A DNA stretch of 17,085 nt from Solimonas sp040391865 (GCA_040391865.1 JBEBWZ010000072.1:1-17085); one strand, 5' to 3'. Shown: positions 1 to 7,921, numbered from the stretch's first letter. Program-made: numbers and translations. Notes: generated by a model from the sequence alone, not told the origin.

Positions 1-483
1 CTGGCGCAGGACGCGGAAGAAGCCCAGCTGGTGGTCGACCTGCAGCCGCTGGCCGCAACGCACCCGATCGGTTTCCGCGAACAGCAGTTCCAGCGACAAA
101 TCCAGCCCGGACACGCGTGCCAATGGCAATGCGATCAACTGGGGCAGCGCCCGCGCGAGGGGGTTGTACGAGCCGCCGTCGAAATCCAGTCGTGCGCAGG
201 TGAAATCGGAACCCTCCACCGGCGGATTGTGAAAACGATGCGTGAACGGACGCGGATACAGCAGCAGCGTCGGTTCATCGAAGCACATCACACGCGGCAG
301 CTCGCGCGCACCGGGGTGACTCACCTCCAGTCGACCACGGCGCAGCACATGCAAGTAACCATGTCCCTTGCAGGCGTCGAAATGGTTCAGTCCGCACAGC
401 ATCCCGGAGTGATGCAACTGCGCCCGCACCCGAAACCGCTCGAGGACGCCCGATAGACGATCGATGGAAGGCAAGGCCTGCAT
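1..483 (-). CDS. AraC-family transcriptional regulator, N-terminal part (cut by window edge)
   Basis: Reading the minus strand from an ATG at 483-481 gives an uninterrupted frame of 161 codons to base 1, so the gene continues outside the window. The translation starts MQALPSIDRLSGVLERFRVR and contains LCGLNHFD, GYLHVLRRGRLEV, PTLLLYPRPFTHRFHNPP, FTCARLDFDGG and LLFAETDRVRCGQR. I recognise this series as the cupin-type ligand-binding domain (Cupin_6) found at the front of a large AraC regulator group. The C-terminal AraC DNA-binding helices would lie beyond the left edge and cannot be checked. No strong ribosome binding site precedes the ATG, but the start fits the family. It is divergent from the secreted protein at 587 across 103 bp, so control of that gene is a reasonable guess. 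The effector is unknown. Confidence 0.85.
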   Translation of the reverse strand, partial: MQALPSIDRLSGVLERFRVRAQLHHSGMLCGLNHFDACKGHGYLHVLRRGRLEVSHPGARELPRVMCFDEPTLLLYPRPFTHRFHNPPVEGSDFTCARLDFDGGSYNPLARALPQLIALPLARVSGLDLSLELLFAETDRVRCGQRLQVDHQLGFFRVLRQ

Positions 484-586
484 TTAATGTACTAACTGGT
501 GCGTTTCATGAACAGATTGATCCCAATCATACATTCAGCGCACCCATACTGCCCCGCACCAGAGCACTACTGAGAACGGGCTGATC

Positions 587-1339
587 ATGAAAACCCTGAA
601 ATTCCCCCTCGTCCTCGCCTCGCTGCTGACGGCTTGCGCAGGAGTCGCATTCGCACACGACGCCGATCATCGCGGCGGCATTGCCACCAAGGCCGGCAAC
701 GCTGTCCAGGCGCCTTTCGACATCGTGCACACCAGGATTTCCACCGAAGGCAAGGTCGCCGTGTTCCACATGGCGGTGTCCGGCAAGGCCGGGAGCGTCC
801 GCCCCACCCAATCCGGCCGCCTCGCCGGCAGCTCGGTGTTCTCGTATGTCTGGCCCACCAGCCTTGACCCATCCGTGATCGGCTTCGCGCCGCGGGCGGG
901 CATTCTGGCCTTCGCGGTCACCGCCCATCCCGACTTCGACGATACGCCGCTGTTCGACGAAAACGGCGACGGCATGCTGGATAACGATGGGGACCTCTGG
1001 CACTCGCATTGGGTGGTGCTGCAGCCGGACGCGGCCTGCGGCAAGGACGCGTTGAAAGTGGTGGACATTCCGGAAGGCACCACCCCGCCGCTGCCCAAGA
1101 CCTGGCCGGGTCTGCCGATCCTGATCGACAGCCCGGGCTGGACGCCGACATTCAGGAGCGAGACCGTCGAAGTACGCGTGCCGTTCGATGACATCGGCGT
1201 GCTGGAGACGGGCGCTTTCGATGGCGTCACGGCAGCGCTGCGTATCAACGCGAGCGTGCACAGCCCACTGCTGTGCGTCGCCAAGGTGTTCAAGGTCGCA
1301 TCCGGCGACCTGTCGCTGCCCGGCAAGGTCAATCGCTAG
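587..1339 (+). CDS. Secreted or lipid-anchored protein of unknown function
   Basis: This 250-residue protein begins with a clear export signal (MKTLKFPLVLASLLTACAGVAFA). Cleavage after AFA at residue 23 would release it to the periplasm. However, LTAC at residues 14-17 also fits a lipobox, so it may be a lipoprotein anchored at Cys17. I do not recognise the family. A stretch at residues 124-142 is rich in Asp, Asn and Gly (DENGDGMLDNDGD) and runs into WHSHW; it resembles a calcium-binding loop followed by an HxH pair, suggesting metal binding, but this is inference. The rest looks beta-rich, with no membrane segments after the signal. Two cysteines remain in the mature part (one in DAACGK, one in PLLCVAK) and could form a disulfide. 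The divergent AraC-type gene suggests inducible expression. It appears to be a single-gene unit: the next gene begins 178 bp later. Confidence 0.8.
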   Translation: MKTLKFPLVLASLLTACAGVAFAHDADHRGGIATKAGNAVQAPFDIVHTRISTEGKVAVFHMAVSGKAGSVRPTQSGRLAGSSVFSYVWPTSLDPSVIGFAPRAGILAFAVTAHPDFDDTPLFDENGDGMLDNDGDLWHSHWVVLQPDAACGKDALKVVDIPEGTTPPLPKTWPGLPILIDSPGWTPTFRSETVEVRVPFDDIGVLETGAFDGVTAALRINASVHSPLLCVAKVFKVASGDLSLPGKVNR

Positions 1340-1453
1340 ACCGTGCTCGTCGGTGGCTGTCCGCCGCTGCAGTCCGACACTTTTCAGAAGATCGACCGGT
1401 CTCGCGTGAACACCCAGGAAAACCGCTCGCCTTCGCTTGCGGGCACACGCGAT

Positions 1454-1486
1454 GCCGGCCATGCCTGCGGTCCGGCATGTGCCGGC
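1454..1486 (+). terminator. GC-rich hairpin between the secreted-protein gene and the DUF2024 gene
   Basis: GCCGGCCATGCC at 1454-1465 pairs with GGCATGTGCCGGC at 1474-1486, leaving one bulged base and an 8-base loop. No T-run follows, so it is not a classical intrinsic terminator. It lies 31 bases before the DUF2024 start and could be a weak terminator for the upstream gene or structure in the DUF2024 leader. Confidence 0.4.
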
Positions 1487-1517
1487 GCCAGGACACCCAC
1501 TCAAGCAGGAATACACC

Positions 1518-1787
1518 ATGAAAATTGCCGTTTTTGACACCTATGTGCTTCGGCCCGATGGCCGCAGGATGCACTTCGACATCCTCGTGCGCGACCGGGA
1601 GCCGGACACTGCGCGAAGTGTCGTGCTGGCACACGGCCGTCGCTACCTGCAGGCCAAGGGAATCCCGGCCGATACCCTGGATTCACGGGAGTGCCGTTTC
1701 TGCCATACCGAACTGGCCCCGCCCCCGGTAGAGTCCGAGATCAATCAAAGCGGCTTCGCGATCATCGAGTTGCAGAACTGCGATTGA
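1518..1787 (+). CDS. DUF2024 family protein
   Basis: This is a small cytoplasmic protein of 89 residues with no signal peptide or membrane segment. The sequence (MKIAVFDTYVLRPDGRRMHFDILV near the start, LAHGRRYLQAKG in the middle, ECRFCH at residues 58-63 and FAIIELQNC at the end) matches what I know of the DUF2024 family, whose biochemical role is not established. Cys59, Cys62 and His63 form a CxxCH cluster that could bind a metal, but this is inference. An open frame extends upstream to an ATG at 1437. I chose the ATG at 1518 because the family starts there with MKIAVFDTY and because an AGCAGGA ribosome binding site ends 7 bases before it. The PLP-binding gene follows 89 bp downstream in the same direction; co-transcription is possible but not shown. 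Confidence 0.85.
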   Translation: MKIAVFDTYVLRPDGRRMHFDILVRDREPDTARSVVLAHGRRYLQAKGIPADTLDSRECRFCHTELAPPPVESEINQSGFAIIELQNCD

Positions 1788-1876
1788 GCCCGCGCCCGTT
1801 CTCGTGGCGACAAGTCCAAGCCCTGCACCAGCCGCAAGGCCTGGCAGCTGATTGACGCAGTGAAGGAGAGATTTTC

Positions 1877-2656
1877 TTGGAAACATCCACCTTGCATGAC
1901 CAGCATGGTCGCTGGCCGCAGGCGGAATCAGTGGCGGACTTTCGCCGCAACATCGAGGCGGTGCAGGCACGAATCGCGGCGGCATGTCGCCGCGTCGGGC
2001 GCGATCCGGCACAGGTGCGCCTGCTGCCCGTGAGCAAGACCAAGAGCGAGCAGAGCATCCGCCTGTCCTACGCCGCCGGTTGCCGCCTGCTGGGCGAGAA
2101 CAAGCCGCAGGAGGCGCATCGGAAATGGGAGGCGATGGCGGACCTGTCCGATCTGCGCTGGTCGATCATCGGTCATCTGCAGACCAACAAGGCCAAGCTG
2201 GTGGCGCGTTTCGCCAGCGAATTCCAGGCACTGGACAACCTGCGCGTCGCAGAGGCTCTGGAGCGACGCCTGCAGGCTGAAGGCCGCGCGCTGGAGGTGT
2301 TCGTGCAGGTCAACACCTCGGGTGAAGCCAGCAAGTACGGTCTGCCACCGGACGAGGTGGCCGCATTTCTTCACGCGCTGTCGGCATTTCCTGCGCTGAG
2401 GGTGCGGGGCCTGATGACGCTTGCGCTGCTGTCGGTCGAGGCGGCACGCGTGCGCCAGTGCTTCGTGCGGTTGCGCGACCTGCGGGACCGGCTGCGCCAG
2501 GAAGCACCGGACGGGATCGGACTTGAAGAGCTGTCGATGGGCATGTCCGGCGACTACGAAATTGCGATCGAGGAAGGCGCTACGGTCGTGCGCGTGGGGC
2601 AAGCCATCTACGGCGCGCGCGCCACCTCGGACGCCGACTACTGGCCCTCCGCGTGA
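1877..2656 (+). CDS. YggS/PLPBP-family pyridoxal-phosphate-binding protein (PLP homeostasis)
   Basis: The 259-residue protein has the landmarks of the YggS/PROSC family, a single-domain alanine-racemase-like TIM barrel that binds pyridoxal 5'-phosphate and keeps vitamin B6 and amino/keto-acid pools balanced; enzymatic activity is generally not found. LLPVSKTK places the PLP lysine at Lys54. IGHLQTNKAK, VNTSGEASKYGL, LSMGMSGDYEIAIEEG and VRVGQAIYGAR cover the remaining cofactor and phosphate contacts. GENKPQEAHRK replaces the GENYVQEA form known from E. coli. The start is TTG at 1877, supported by AAGGAGA at 1863-1869 with 7-base spacing. The N-terminus is about 18 residues longer than in E. 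coli YggS, where the lysine is residue 36. The gene is not beside pilT or proC, its common neighbours. It ends 7 bp from the convergent hydrolase gene. Confidence 0.9.
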   Translation: METSTLHDQHGRWPQAESVADFRRNIEAVQARIAAACRRVGRDPAQVRLLPVSKTKSEQSIRLSYAAGCRLLGENKPQEAHRKWEAMADLSDLRWSIIGHLQTNKAKLVARFASEFQALDNLRVAEALERRLQAEGRALEVFVQVNTSGEASKYGLPPDEVAAFLHALSAFPALRVRGLMTLALLSVEAARVRQCFVRLRDLRDRLRQEAPDGIGLEELSMGMSGDYEIAIEEGATVVRVGQAIYGARATSDADYWPSA

Positions 2657-2663
2657 CGAGCCG

Positions 2664-3746
2664 TCACTCTGTTCGCCCGTAGCGGACATGCGCCGCATTC
2701 CCGGCGCCAGACCTTGGAACATCTGCCGTCTCCACGCGTGGCAGCGGCAGAGCCGGATCGCGGAGTCGCTGCCACATCCAGCGCAGCACCGGCCCTGCCT
2801 GCGGACGCTCGCCGACGGAAACGGGCGGAAACACGGGCTGTATTTCGCCATGCGGGTCGCGCTCGCCGACCACAAAGGTGAAGAAGTAGTACGGCGCCTG
2901 CCCCATGCGCAGGTCGCTGATGCGGATCTGGCCGTCGCGTTCGCTCATCTCGAAAAAATCGTGGCTGAATGCAGCGACGCGCCGCACCGGATCGTGTTCG
3001 CGCAGCGGCTGATACCACTCGCGATGCTGCGGGTACGAGGCAAACTCGATCGCCGCATCGCCGTCGAAGATCGAGCGGTAGCCTTCGAGATACGCATCCG
3101 GTGTCATCACCACAATGCGCCACAGCAGGCTGTTGAAGGCGGTGGGTCCGACCAGCGTGCGCTCCACGGTCACCCCCTGCGCCTGCAGCTGTTTTTCGGC
3201 GACGCGCTGCACTGCCTGCTGCTGCGCCACGCCCCAGACCAGATACAGCGAACTGAGCAGCAAGCCGAGGTGATTCCAGCGTAGTCCGCGCGGGTTGCGC
3301 CAGCGCAGCGCCGCGATCACGCCGACCGCCAGCGGCACGGTATAGAGCGGATCGATGATGAAGATGCTGCCGACGCCAAACGGGTAATTGGAGAACGGCA
3401 GGCCCAGCTGCGTGCCGTAGATGGTCATTACATCGAGCAGCGGATGCGTGATCAGCACCAGCGTCACCGCGAGCCACCAACGGCGGAAATGCTGTCCTTC
3501 GCGATGAATGCGCGTGATCGCGGCGGCAATCAGCGGCGCGATCAGCAGCAGATAGAACAGGGCATGACTCTCGCCGCGATGCAGGGTCATGTTGCGCACC
3601 GGATCGCCGTGATTGATCAGCGCATCGAGATCCGGTAGCGTGCCGCAGACAGCGCCCCAGAGCGCCGCGCGCGTCACCGTGGTGCGGCGCCCCATGACGG
3701 CGACGCCGACAGCGGCGCCGAGTGCAATCTGGGTCAGGGAATCCAT
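2664..3746 (-). CDS. YdjM-type membrane-bound metal-dependent hydrolase
   Basis: This 360-residue protein opens with MDSLTQIALGAAVG and carries LPDLDALINHGD (residues 37-48), HRGESHALF (56-64) and THPLLDVMTIYGTQ (from residue 100). These His/Asp motifs define the YdjM/DUF457 family of inner-membrane proteins annotated as metal-dependent hydrolases; the natural substrate is not known. Hydrophobic segments lie around residues 5-19, 62-78, 90-105, 130-150 and 160-178. A soluble C-terminal half of about 180 residues follows, which I cannot assign. His56, His61, His101 and the Asp pairs near 39/41 and 105 are the likely metal ligands. The start is 10 bp downstream of the YciI-like stop codon, so the two genes probably form an operon with the YciI-like gene first. 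The stop is 7 bp from that of the convergent PLP-binding gene. Confidence 0.85.
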   Translation of the reverse strand: MDSLTQIALGAAVGVAVMGRRTTVTRAALWGAVCGTLPDLDALINHGDPVRNMTLHRGESHALFYLLLIAPLIAAAITRIHREGQHFRRWWLAVTLVLITHPLLDVMTIYGTQLGLPFSNYPFGVGSIFIIDPLYTVPLAVGVIAALRWRNPRGLRWNHLGLLLSSLYLVWGVAQQQAVQRVAEKQLQAQGVTVERTLVGPTAFNSLLWRIVVMTPDAYLEGYRSIFDGDAAIEFASYPQHREWYQPLREHDPVRRVAAFSHDFFEMSERDGQIRISDLRMGQAPYYFFTFVVGERDPHGEIQPVFPPVSVGERPQAGPVLRWMWQRLRDPALPLPRVETADVPRSGAGNAAHVRYGRTE

Positions 3747-3756
3747 GTCGCGGCGC

Positions 3757-4107
3757 TCAGTTCTGGTAGCACGGACCCACTTCGCGCAGCTCGACCGTCG
3801 CCCACTCCGCCGCCGGACATTGCAGCGCGATCTCCTGCGCCTCCTCGGTGTCGCAATCGAGCAGGAAGAATCCGCCGACCAGTTCCTTGGCCTCGGAGAA
3901 CGGACCGTCGACCATGCGGCGACGCGACGGCGCCTCGATGCTGACCCGCTGCGCCTCGGTCTTCAGCGCCTCGGCGGCCAGCAGCACACCACGCGTCTGC
4001 AGCTCGTTCTGGAACCGGATCATCTGCCGATAGGCCTCCTGGCCCTGCGCTTCGCTGCGTGCAACGCGCTGTTCGCGCACTTCAAGAATCAACAAGGCAT
4101 AAGCCAT
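3757..4107 (-). CDS. YciI-related (DGPF domain) protein
   Basis: This cytoplasmic protein of 116 residues starts MAYALLILEVREQ and contains MVDGPFSEAKELVGGFFLLDC, the DGPF signature of the YciI/DGPF superfamily of small ferredoxin-like-fold proteins, followed by the usual ALQCPAA segment. In many proteobacteria such proteins sit beside ECF sigma factors, but no sigma factor is visible here, and the function is unproven. A longer frame starts at 4155. I prefer 4107 because a GGAG box lies 6 bases upstream and because the extra 16 residues (MATANHTGSPANTEST) are not family-like. It is the first gene of a probable two-gene unit with the membrane hydrolase. Its upstream region is shared with the divergent esterase-porin operon. 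Confidence 0.87.
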   Translation of the reverse strand: MAYALLILEVREQRVARSEAQGQEAYRQMIRFQNELQTRGVLLAAEALKTEAQRVSIEAPSRRRMVDGPFSEAKELVGGFFLLDCDTEEAQEIALQCPAAEWATVELREVGPCYQN

Positions 4108-4189
4108 CGTGCTCTCCGTATTGGCAGGTGATCCGGTGTGGTTGGCCGTCGCCACACCGACGATGCTCGCACCAGCTCCCGGCAGCAGC

Positions 4190-4205
4190 TAACACCAAGG
4201 TGTTA
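4190..4205. promoter_or_regulatory. Perfect 7-2-7 inverted repeat, probable NarL/LuxR-type operator of the esterase-porin operon
   Basis: TAACACC-AA-GGTGTTA is a perfect 7-base inverted repeat with a 2-base centre, lying 104 bp before the esterase start. Two heptamers 2 bp apart are the established NarL-type arrangement, and a NarL/LuxR-type regulator is encoded at 8017. A closely related copy lies before dctA at 13115-13130; counting flanking bases, 18 of 22 positions agree. The site ends one base before a candidate -35 box, which suits an activator that touches sigma-bound polymerase. Binding by the local regulator is inferred. Confidence 0.65.
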
Positions 4206-4206
4206 T

Positions 4207-4234
4207 TTGAGGTTCAGGCGCCAGGGGGTACAAC
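4207..4234 (+). promoter_or_regulatory. Candidate sigma-70 promoter of the esterase-porin-lipoprotein operon
   Basis: TTGAGG at 4207-4212 and TACAAC at 4229-4234 are separated by 16 bases, and each matches 4 of 6 consensus bases. The -35 box is next to the 7-2-7 palindrome. It is a weak promoter on its own, as expected if an activator is needed. The leader to the esterase ATG would be about 70 bases. Confidence 0.4.
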
Positions 4235-4309
4235 GTCAGCGTGGCCAATCCGCCCGCTTGGTGTCGATGGCGGATACCGCCACCGCCGGGTGAAGTCAGG
4301 AGAATACCG

Positions 4310-5284
4310 ATGCGCGTTCGCTGGAGTCTATGGAGTGTCCTTGTCTGCCTGCTGTTTGCCGGCGGCGCGCAGGCGCAATCGGCCGCCCCGACGGTGATCC
4401 CGCTCTGGCCGGATGCGATGCTGGCCGATTCCCCGATCCGCGGGCCCGAGCAGGTCGGCCGCGATGGCACGGCGGCCGGCGCGGTGTCCAACATCGGGCA
4501 GCCGCGGATGGAGATCTACCGCGCGGCCAAGCCCAATGGCACGGCGGTGCTGATCGCCGGCGGCGGTGGCTATTTCCGCATCCAGATCGGCCGTGGCAGC
4601 CAGCCGGTCGCCAAGTGGCTGGCGGCCACGGGCGTGACCGCCGCCGTGCTGTATTACCGCCTGCCCGGTGACGGTTGGCCGGCAGTAGCGCCGTTCCAGG
4701 ACGGTCAGCGTGCGCTGCGCATGCTGCGCGCCCGCGCCGACGAGTTCGGTATCGACCCTGAAAAGATCGGCGTCCTCGGCATGTCGGCCGGCGGCAATCT
4801 CGCTGCGGTGCTGGGCAGCCGCTATGACACCGCGTTCTACACGCCCACGGAAGCGCTGGACCAGCTGTCGGCGCGCCCGGCATTCATGGCACTGATCTAT
4901 CCGGTGATCTCGCTGAAAGCACCGCTGGACGCCACGCGCAGCAAGCGCGAACTGAGCACCCAGAAGGACGCGGTCGCCGCCTACTCCGCCGAACAGCATG
5001 TCGCGCGCGGTGTCACCGCCCCGGCGTTCATCGCGCATGCCGCCGACGATCCGATCGTCGATGTCGGCCATAGCCTGGCGATGTTCGATGCGCTGCGAGC
5101 GCAATCGGTACCCGCGGAACTGCACGTGTTCGAAACCGGTGGCCATAGCTGGGGGCTCGGGCAGACCGGCTCTCCGGTCGCCGCCTGGCCGCGCCTGTTT
5201 GCCAGTTGGGCACGGCAGCGCGGATTCATGGGTGGCAGCCGCGTCACGCCGCAGCCGCCCGCAGCCAACCCCTCGGAAAACTAG
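4310..5284 (+). CDS. Secreted alpha/beta hydrolase (esterase, BD-FAE/acetyl-esterase-like)
   Basis: The 324-residue precursor starts with a signal peptide (MRVRWSLWSVLVCLLFAGGAQAQ), cut near residue 22, so the enzyme is exported. IAGGGGYFRI at residues 82-91 stands where this family has its oxyanion-hole HGGG motif; here Ala replaces the His. GMSAGG gives the nucleophile Ser159. HAADDPIVDVGH supplies the acid, Asp246 or Asp247, and GGHSWG supplies His279. The layout matches secreted esterases annotated as acetyl-xylan, feruloyl or xylanase-associated hydrolases; the true ester is unknown. An earlier GTG at 4241 is in frame, but the ATG at 4310 has AGGAG at 4298-4302 and begins exactly at the signal peptide. 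The porin follows 33 bp later, so the two are very probably co-transcribed. The 7-2-7 operator upstream suggests two-component control. Confidence 0.9.
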   Translation: MRVRWSLWSVLVCLLFAGGAQAQSAAPTVIPLWPDAMLADSPIRGPEQVGRDGTAAGAVSNIGQPRMEIYRAAKPNGTAVLIAGGGGYFRIQIGRGSQPVAKWLAATGVTAAVLYYRLPGDGWPAVAPFQDGQRALRMLRARADEFGIDPEKIGVLGMSAGGNLAAVLGSRYDTAFYTPTEALDQLSARPAFMALIYPVISLKAPLDATRSKRELSTQKDAVAAYSAEQHVARGVTAPAFIAHAADDPIVDVGHSLAMFDALRAQSVPAELHVFETGGHSWGLGQTGSPVAAWPRLFASWARQRGFMGGSRVTPQPPAANPSEN

Positions 5285-5317
5285 AAGCAGCGCCATCATT
5301 TTTCAGGAGAACGACGG

Positions 5318-6754
5318 ATGATTCCCTTTCACAAGACCGCGATCGTCGGCGTCATTGGCGCCAGCCTGCTCGCGCTATCGACCTCGGCGCTGGCCGCCGA
5401 TACCGACAGCTCGAACGCGGCGCTGCTGCGCCTGATCGAGCAACAGAACGCACAGATCGAAGCGCTGAAACAGCGTCTCGGCGCGCTGGAGGCGAAGCCC
5501 GCCACCAGCAGCGTTGCCACGTCCGACGCCGCCACGACGGACTTCGACGGCGACGATGTCGATCAGGCCCTGCTCGATGAACTGCAGGCGCAGCTCGCTT
5601 CGAGTGGCAGCAGTAGCGGCCCCAACTGGCGCCGCGGTGCACCGCTGTTCCGCAGCAGCGACAATTTCTTCAGCTTCCGCCCGCGCGGCCGTGTGGTATT
5701 CGACGCTTCGACCACCAGCGGTTCCGGTTTCGACGCCCGCAACATCAGCGGCACCGAAATGCGCGCCGCGCGTCTCGGCGCGGAAGGCGGCATGGGCAAG
5801 ATGCGTTACAAGATCGACGTCGATTTCGCCGATCAATCGACCTCGGTCAAGGACGCCTGGATCAGCTATGGCTGGCGCAGTCTCGGCATGCCGATGGAAG
5901 TGTTCGTCGGCAACAAGCTGAAGGACCGCAGCATCGATGGCTCCGGCACGCTGTCGCGGCAGCCGTTCATGGAGCGCAATGCCGTGGCGTCGGTCGGCGC
6001 AGCGGTCAACGGCTATTACGGTCTCGGCGTGTTCTGGAAGACCTACGGCGCCAACTGGCATCTCGGCCTCAGCATCAGCGGCGACAATCTCGACAACGCC
6101 GGCGCCGCCGACGATTCGATCGCGTACTCGGTGCGCGCGCACTGGAACCCGATCAAGGCGCCTCAGGGTTTTGCGCATGTCGGCAGCTGGTACTACTACG
6201 AGAAGCTCGGGCAGGACGTGGCGAGCATCAACAACACGCCGCGCATCGGTCAGAACTTCAACGACAACCTGCGCGTTTCGGCCAGCTCGATTGCCGACCC
6301 GACGCGTGACGAGGCCTACGGCTTCGAACTAGGCGGCGTCTATCGCAACTTCTGGGCCTTTGGCGAGTACACCGAACGCCGCATCGCCTCGAAGGCCAAC
6401 GACCGCATCGATCGCGACGCCAACTCGTTCTCGGCCGGCTGGCTGATCACCGGCGAAAAACCCGGCTTCTCCTCGCGCTCCGGCGTCTGGGGCACCACCC
6501 GCGTCCTGCGCCCGGTCACCGACGGCGGCTACGGCGCGTTCGAACTCGCGGTGCGTTACGACGAATACGATTTCCGCGATGCGCCGCGTGGTGGCTATGG
6601 CGAGCGCACCACCCTCGGCGTCAACTGGTATCTGAACGACTGGACGCGGCTGATGCTGAACTACGTCGACTGGAAGACCGACAACAAGGTCGGCAGTTAT
6701 CAGGGTGTCGACGACGGCAATTCCATCGGTCTGCGCGCGCAGATTTCATTCTAG
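5318..6754 (+). CDS. OprP/OprO-family outer-membrane porin
   Basis: This 478-residue precursor has a signal peptide cut after ALA at residue 26. A short coiled-coil (about residues 31-55, LLRLIEQQNAQIEALKQRLG) and a low-complexity linker precede the barrel. FFSFRPRGRVVFDAST, YKIDVDFADQSTSVKDAWISY and the repeated alternating-hydrophobic strands are typical of the OprP/OprO (Porin_O_P) family. The chain ends in ISF, the terminal aromatic expected for barrel assembly. Some family members are phosphate or polyphosphate channels, but that specificity cannot be read here, and the context (esterases, DctA, no phosphate genes) favours an organic acid or ester product. AGGAG lies 8 to 9 bases before the ATG. 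Gaps of 33 bp and 36 bp to its neighbours make it the middle gene of a three-gene operon. Confidence 0.92.
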   Translation: MIPFHKTAIVGVIGASLLALSTSALAADTDSSNAALLRLIEQQNAQIEALKQRLGALEAKPATSSVATSDAATTDFDGDDVDQALLDELQAQLASSGSSSGPNWRRGAPLFRSSDNFFSFRPRGRVVFDASTTSGSGFDARNISGTEMRAARLGAEGGMGKMRYKIDVDFADQSTSVKDAWISYGWRSLGMPMEVFVGNKLKDRSIDGSGTLSRQPFMERNAVASVGAAVNGYYGLGVFWKTYGANWHLGLSISGDNLDNAGAADDSIAYSVRAHWNPIKAPQGFAHVGSWYYYEKLGQDVASINNTPRIGQNFNDNLRVSASSIADPTRDEAYGFELGGVYRNFWAFGEYTERRIASKANDRIDRDANSFSAGWLITGEKPGFSSRSGVWGTTRVLRPVTDGGYGAFELAVRYDEYDFRDAPRGGYGERTTLGVNWYLNDWTRLMLNYVDWKTDNKVGSYQGVDDGNSIGLRAQISF

Positions 6755-6790
6755 GCCGCGCTTGCGCAACGGCACTCCAGGAGATCACTC

Positions 6791-7921
6791 ATGAAAACTT
6801 CCATCCGCGCGCTGCACGGCATCGGCAACAAGACGCTGCCGGTCGTCGCCGCCGCCAGCCTCGCCCTGCTGCTGCAGGGCTGTATCGACAGCAAGAACGA
6901 CGCCCTCGGCGGCGGTGGCCCGGTCGATCCGGGCAATCCCGACCCAACGGTCTGCAGCCATCTGCCGGTAGCGCAGACCAGCTACAAGGGCGGCAACACC
7001 TGGGGCGAAGAGCTGACCGTCTCGCTGGACCCGTCCACGATGGCGTACACGATCACGATCGACGCCAGCCTGCAGCGCACCGCCGGCACCACGCGCAGCG
7101 GCACCCTGACGCCGCTGCAGCAGGAATGCGCCTACAGCAGCGATGAGTCCGGCGCAGTGTTCACGCTTGCACCCAACGGCGTGCTGCAGGGCGGCATCAA
7201 TGCGCCCAGCGGCAGCGCGTTCGCGGCGCTGCTGGCGTTCCGCAACACCTGGAACAATGCCGCCGATCCGGCGGTGTTCAATCCGGTCGCGGAGATCCAC
7301 AACCTGATCGGCGTGCAGTCCGACGGCACCGCGCAGCAGAGCTACGCCGGCTCCGGCCGCCTGCGCAATGCCGGCAGCTATCAGCTGTGCCGAGACCCCG
7401 TCACCAGCCGCTTCATCGTCTATGCGGCGGGCTGCGCCGTCACCGTACGCGGTTACATCACCTACGTGGCAGCGCGCGACGCCTTCGACCTCTACATCAC
7501 GCCGGGCACCAACGCCGCCACCACCGGCGGCACACTCAGCGGCTCGATGATCATCGGTCTGGTCGGCAGCGGCACCAACGAGAAATCCGTGCCGCTGCAC
7601 CTGGTGCGTGAATCGGCCACCAGCTACGGCATGCGCCTGTACACGCCGCAGCCGCAGGCGCCGAACACGACGCCACCGCCGCCCGCTTTCGACGGCAGCT
7701 ACGCCATCATCGACAGCGACGGCAGCAACGCCGCGGCCACGCTCACCGGCACCGACTACAGCCGCAATGCAGTGGCGGCCACGCTGACCTACGGCGCACC
7801 GGTGGCCGGCGTGCTCGAAGCGACCGGCGCGCTCAGCGGCTCGCTGCTGTCCAACGGTGGCATCCTCGGTTTCATTCCGGCCAGCGGCGCGCCGGCCTTC
7901 GAACTGGGCGTGCTGAACTGA
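6791..7921 (+). CDS. Lipoprotein of unknown function
   Basis: This 376-residue protein starts with a lipoprotein signal ending LALLLQGC, so Cys31 should be lipidated. Because Ile and Asp follow the Cys (CIDS), simple sorting rules do not decide its final membrane. A Gly/Pro-rich tether (GGGGPVDPGNPDP) leads into a beta-rich body rich in Thr, Ser, Gly and Ala. Four further cysteines (in VCSH, QQECAY, YQLCRD and AAGCAV) could make two disulfides. A Pro-rich linker (QPQAPNTTPPPPAFDG) separates the last 80 residues or so as a possible second domain. I recognise no enzyme motif. CCAGGAGATC precedes the ATG at good spacing. It is the last gene of the esterase-porin-lipoprotein unit, closed by a hairpin 24 bases after the stop codon. 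A role in binding or guiding substrate at the cell surface is plausible but unproven. Confidence 0.82.
   Translation: MKTSIRALHGIGNKTLPVVAAASLALLLQGCIDSKNDALGGGGPVDPGNPDPTVCSHLPVAQTSYKGGNTWGEELTVSLDPSTMAYTITIDASLQRTAGTTRSGTLTPLQQECAYSSDESGAVFTLAPNGVLQGGINAPSGSAFAALLAFRNTWNNAADPAVFNPVAEIHNLIGVQSDGTAQQSYAGSGRLRNAGSYQLCRDPVTSRFIVYAAGCAVTVRGYITYVAARDAFDLYITPGTNAATTGGTLSGSMIIGLVGSGTNEKSVPLHLVRESATSYGMRLYTPQPQAPNTTPPPPAFDGSYAIIDSDGSNAAATLTGTDYSRNAVAATLTYGAPVAGVLEATGALSGSLLSNGGILGFIPASGAPAFELGVLN

Noticed and set aside
4241..4309. A GTG-started extension of the secreted esterase
   Set aside because: It would put 23 residues before a complete signal peptide, and the ATG at 4310 has a good ribosome binding site.
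5318..6754. Naming the porin as the phosphate porin OprP
   Set aside because: Family membership is clear, but no phosphate-related genes or Pho-type site are nearby, and selectivity residues cannot be assigned by eye.
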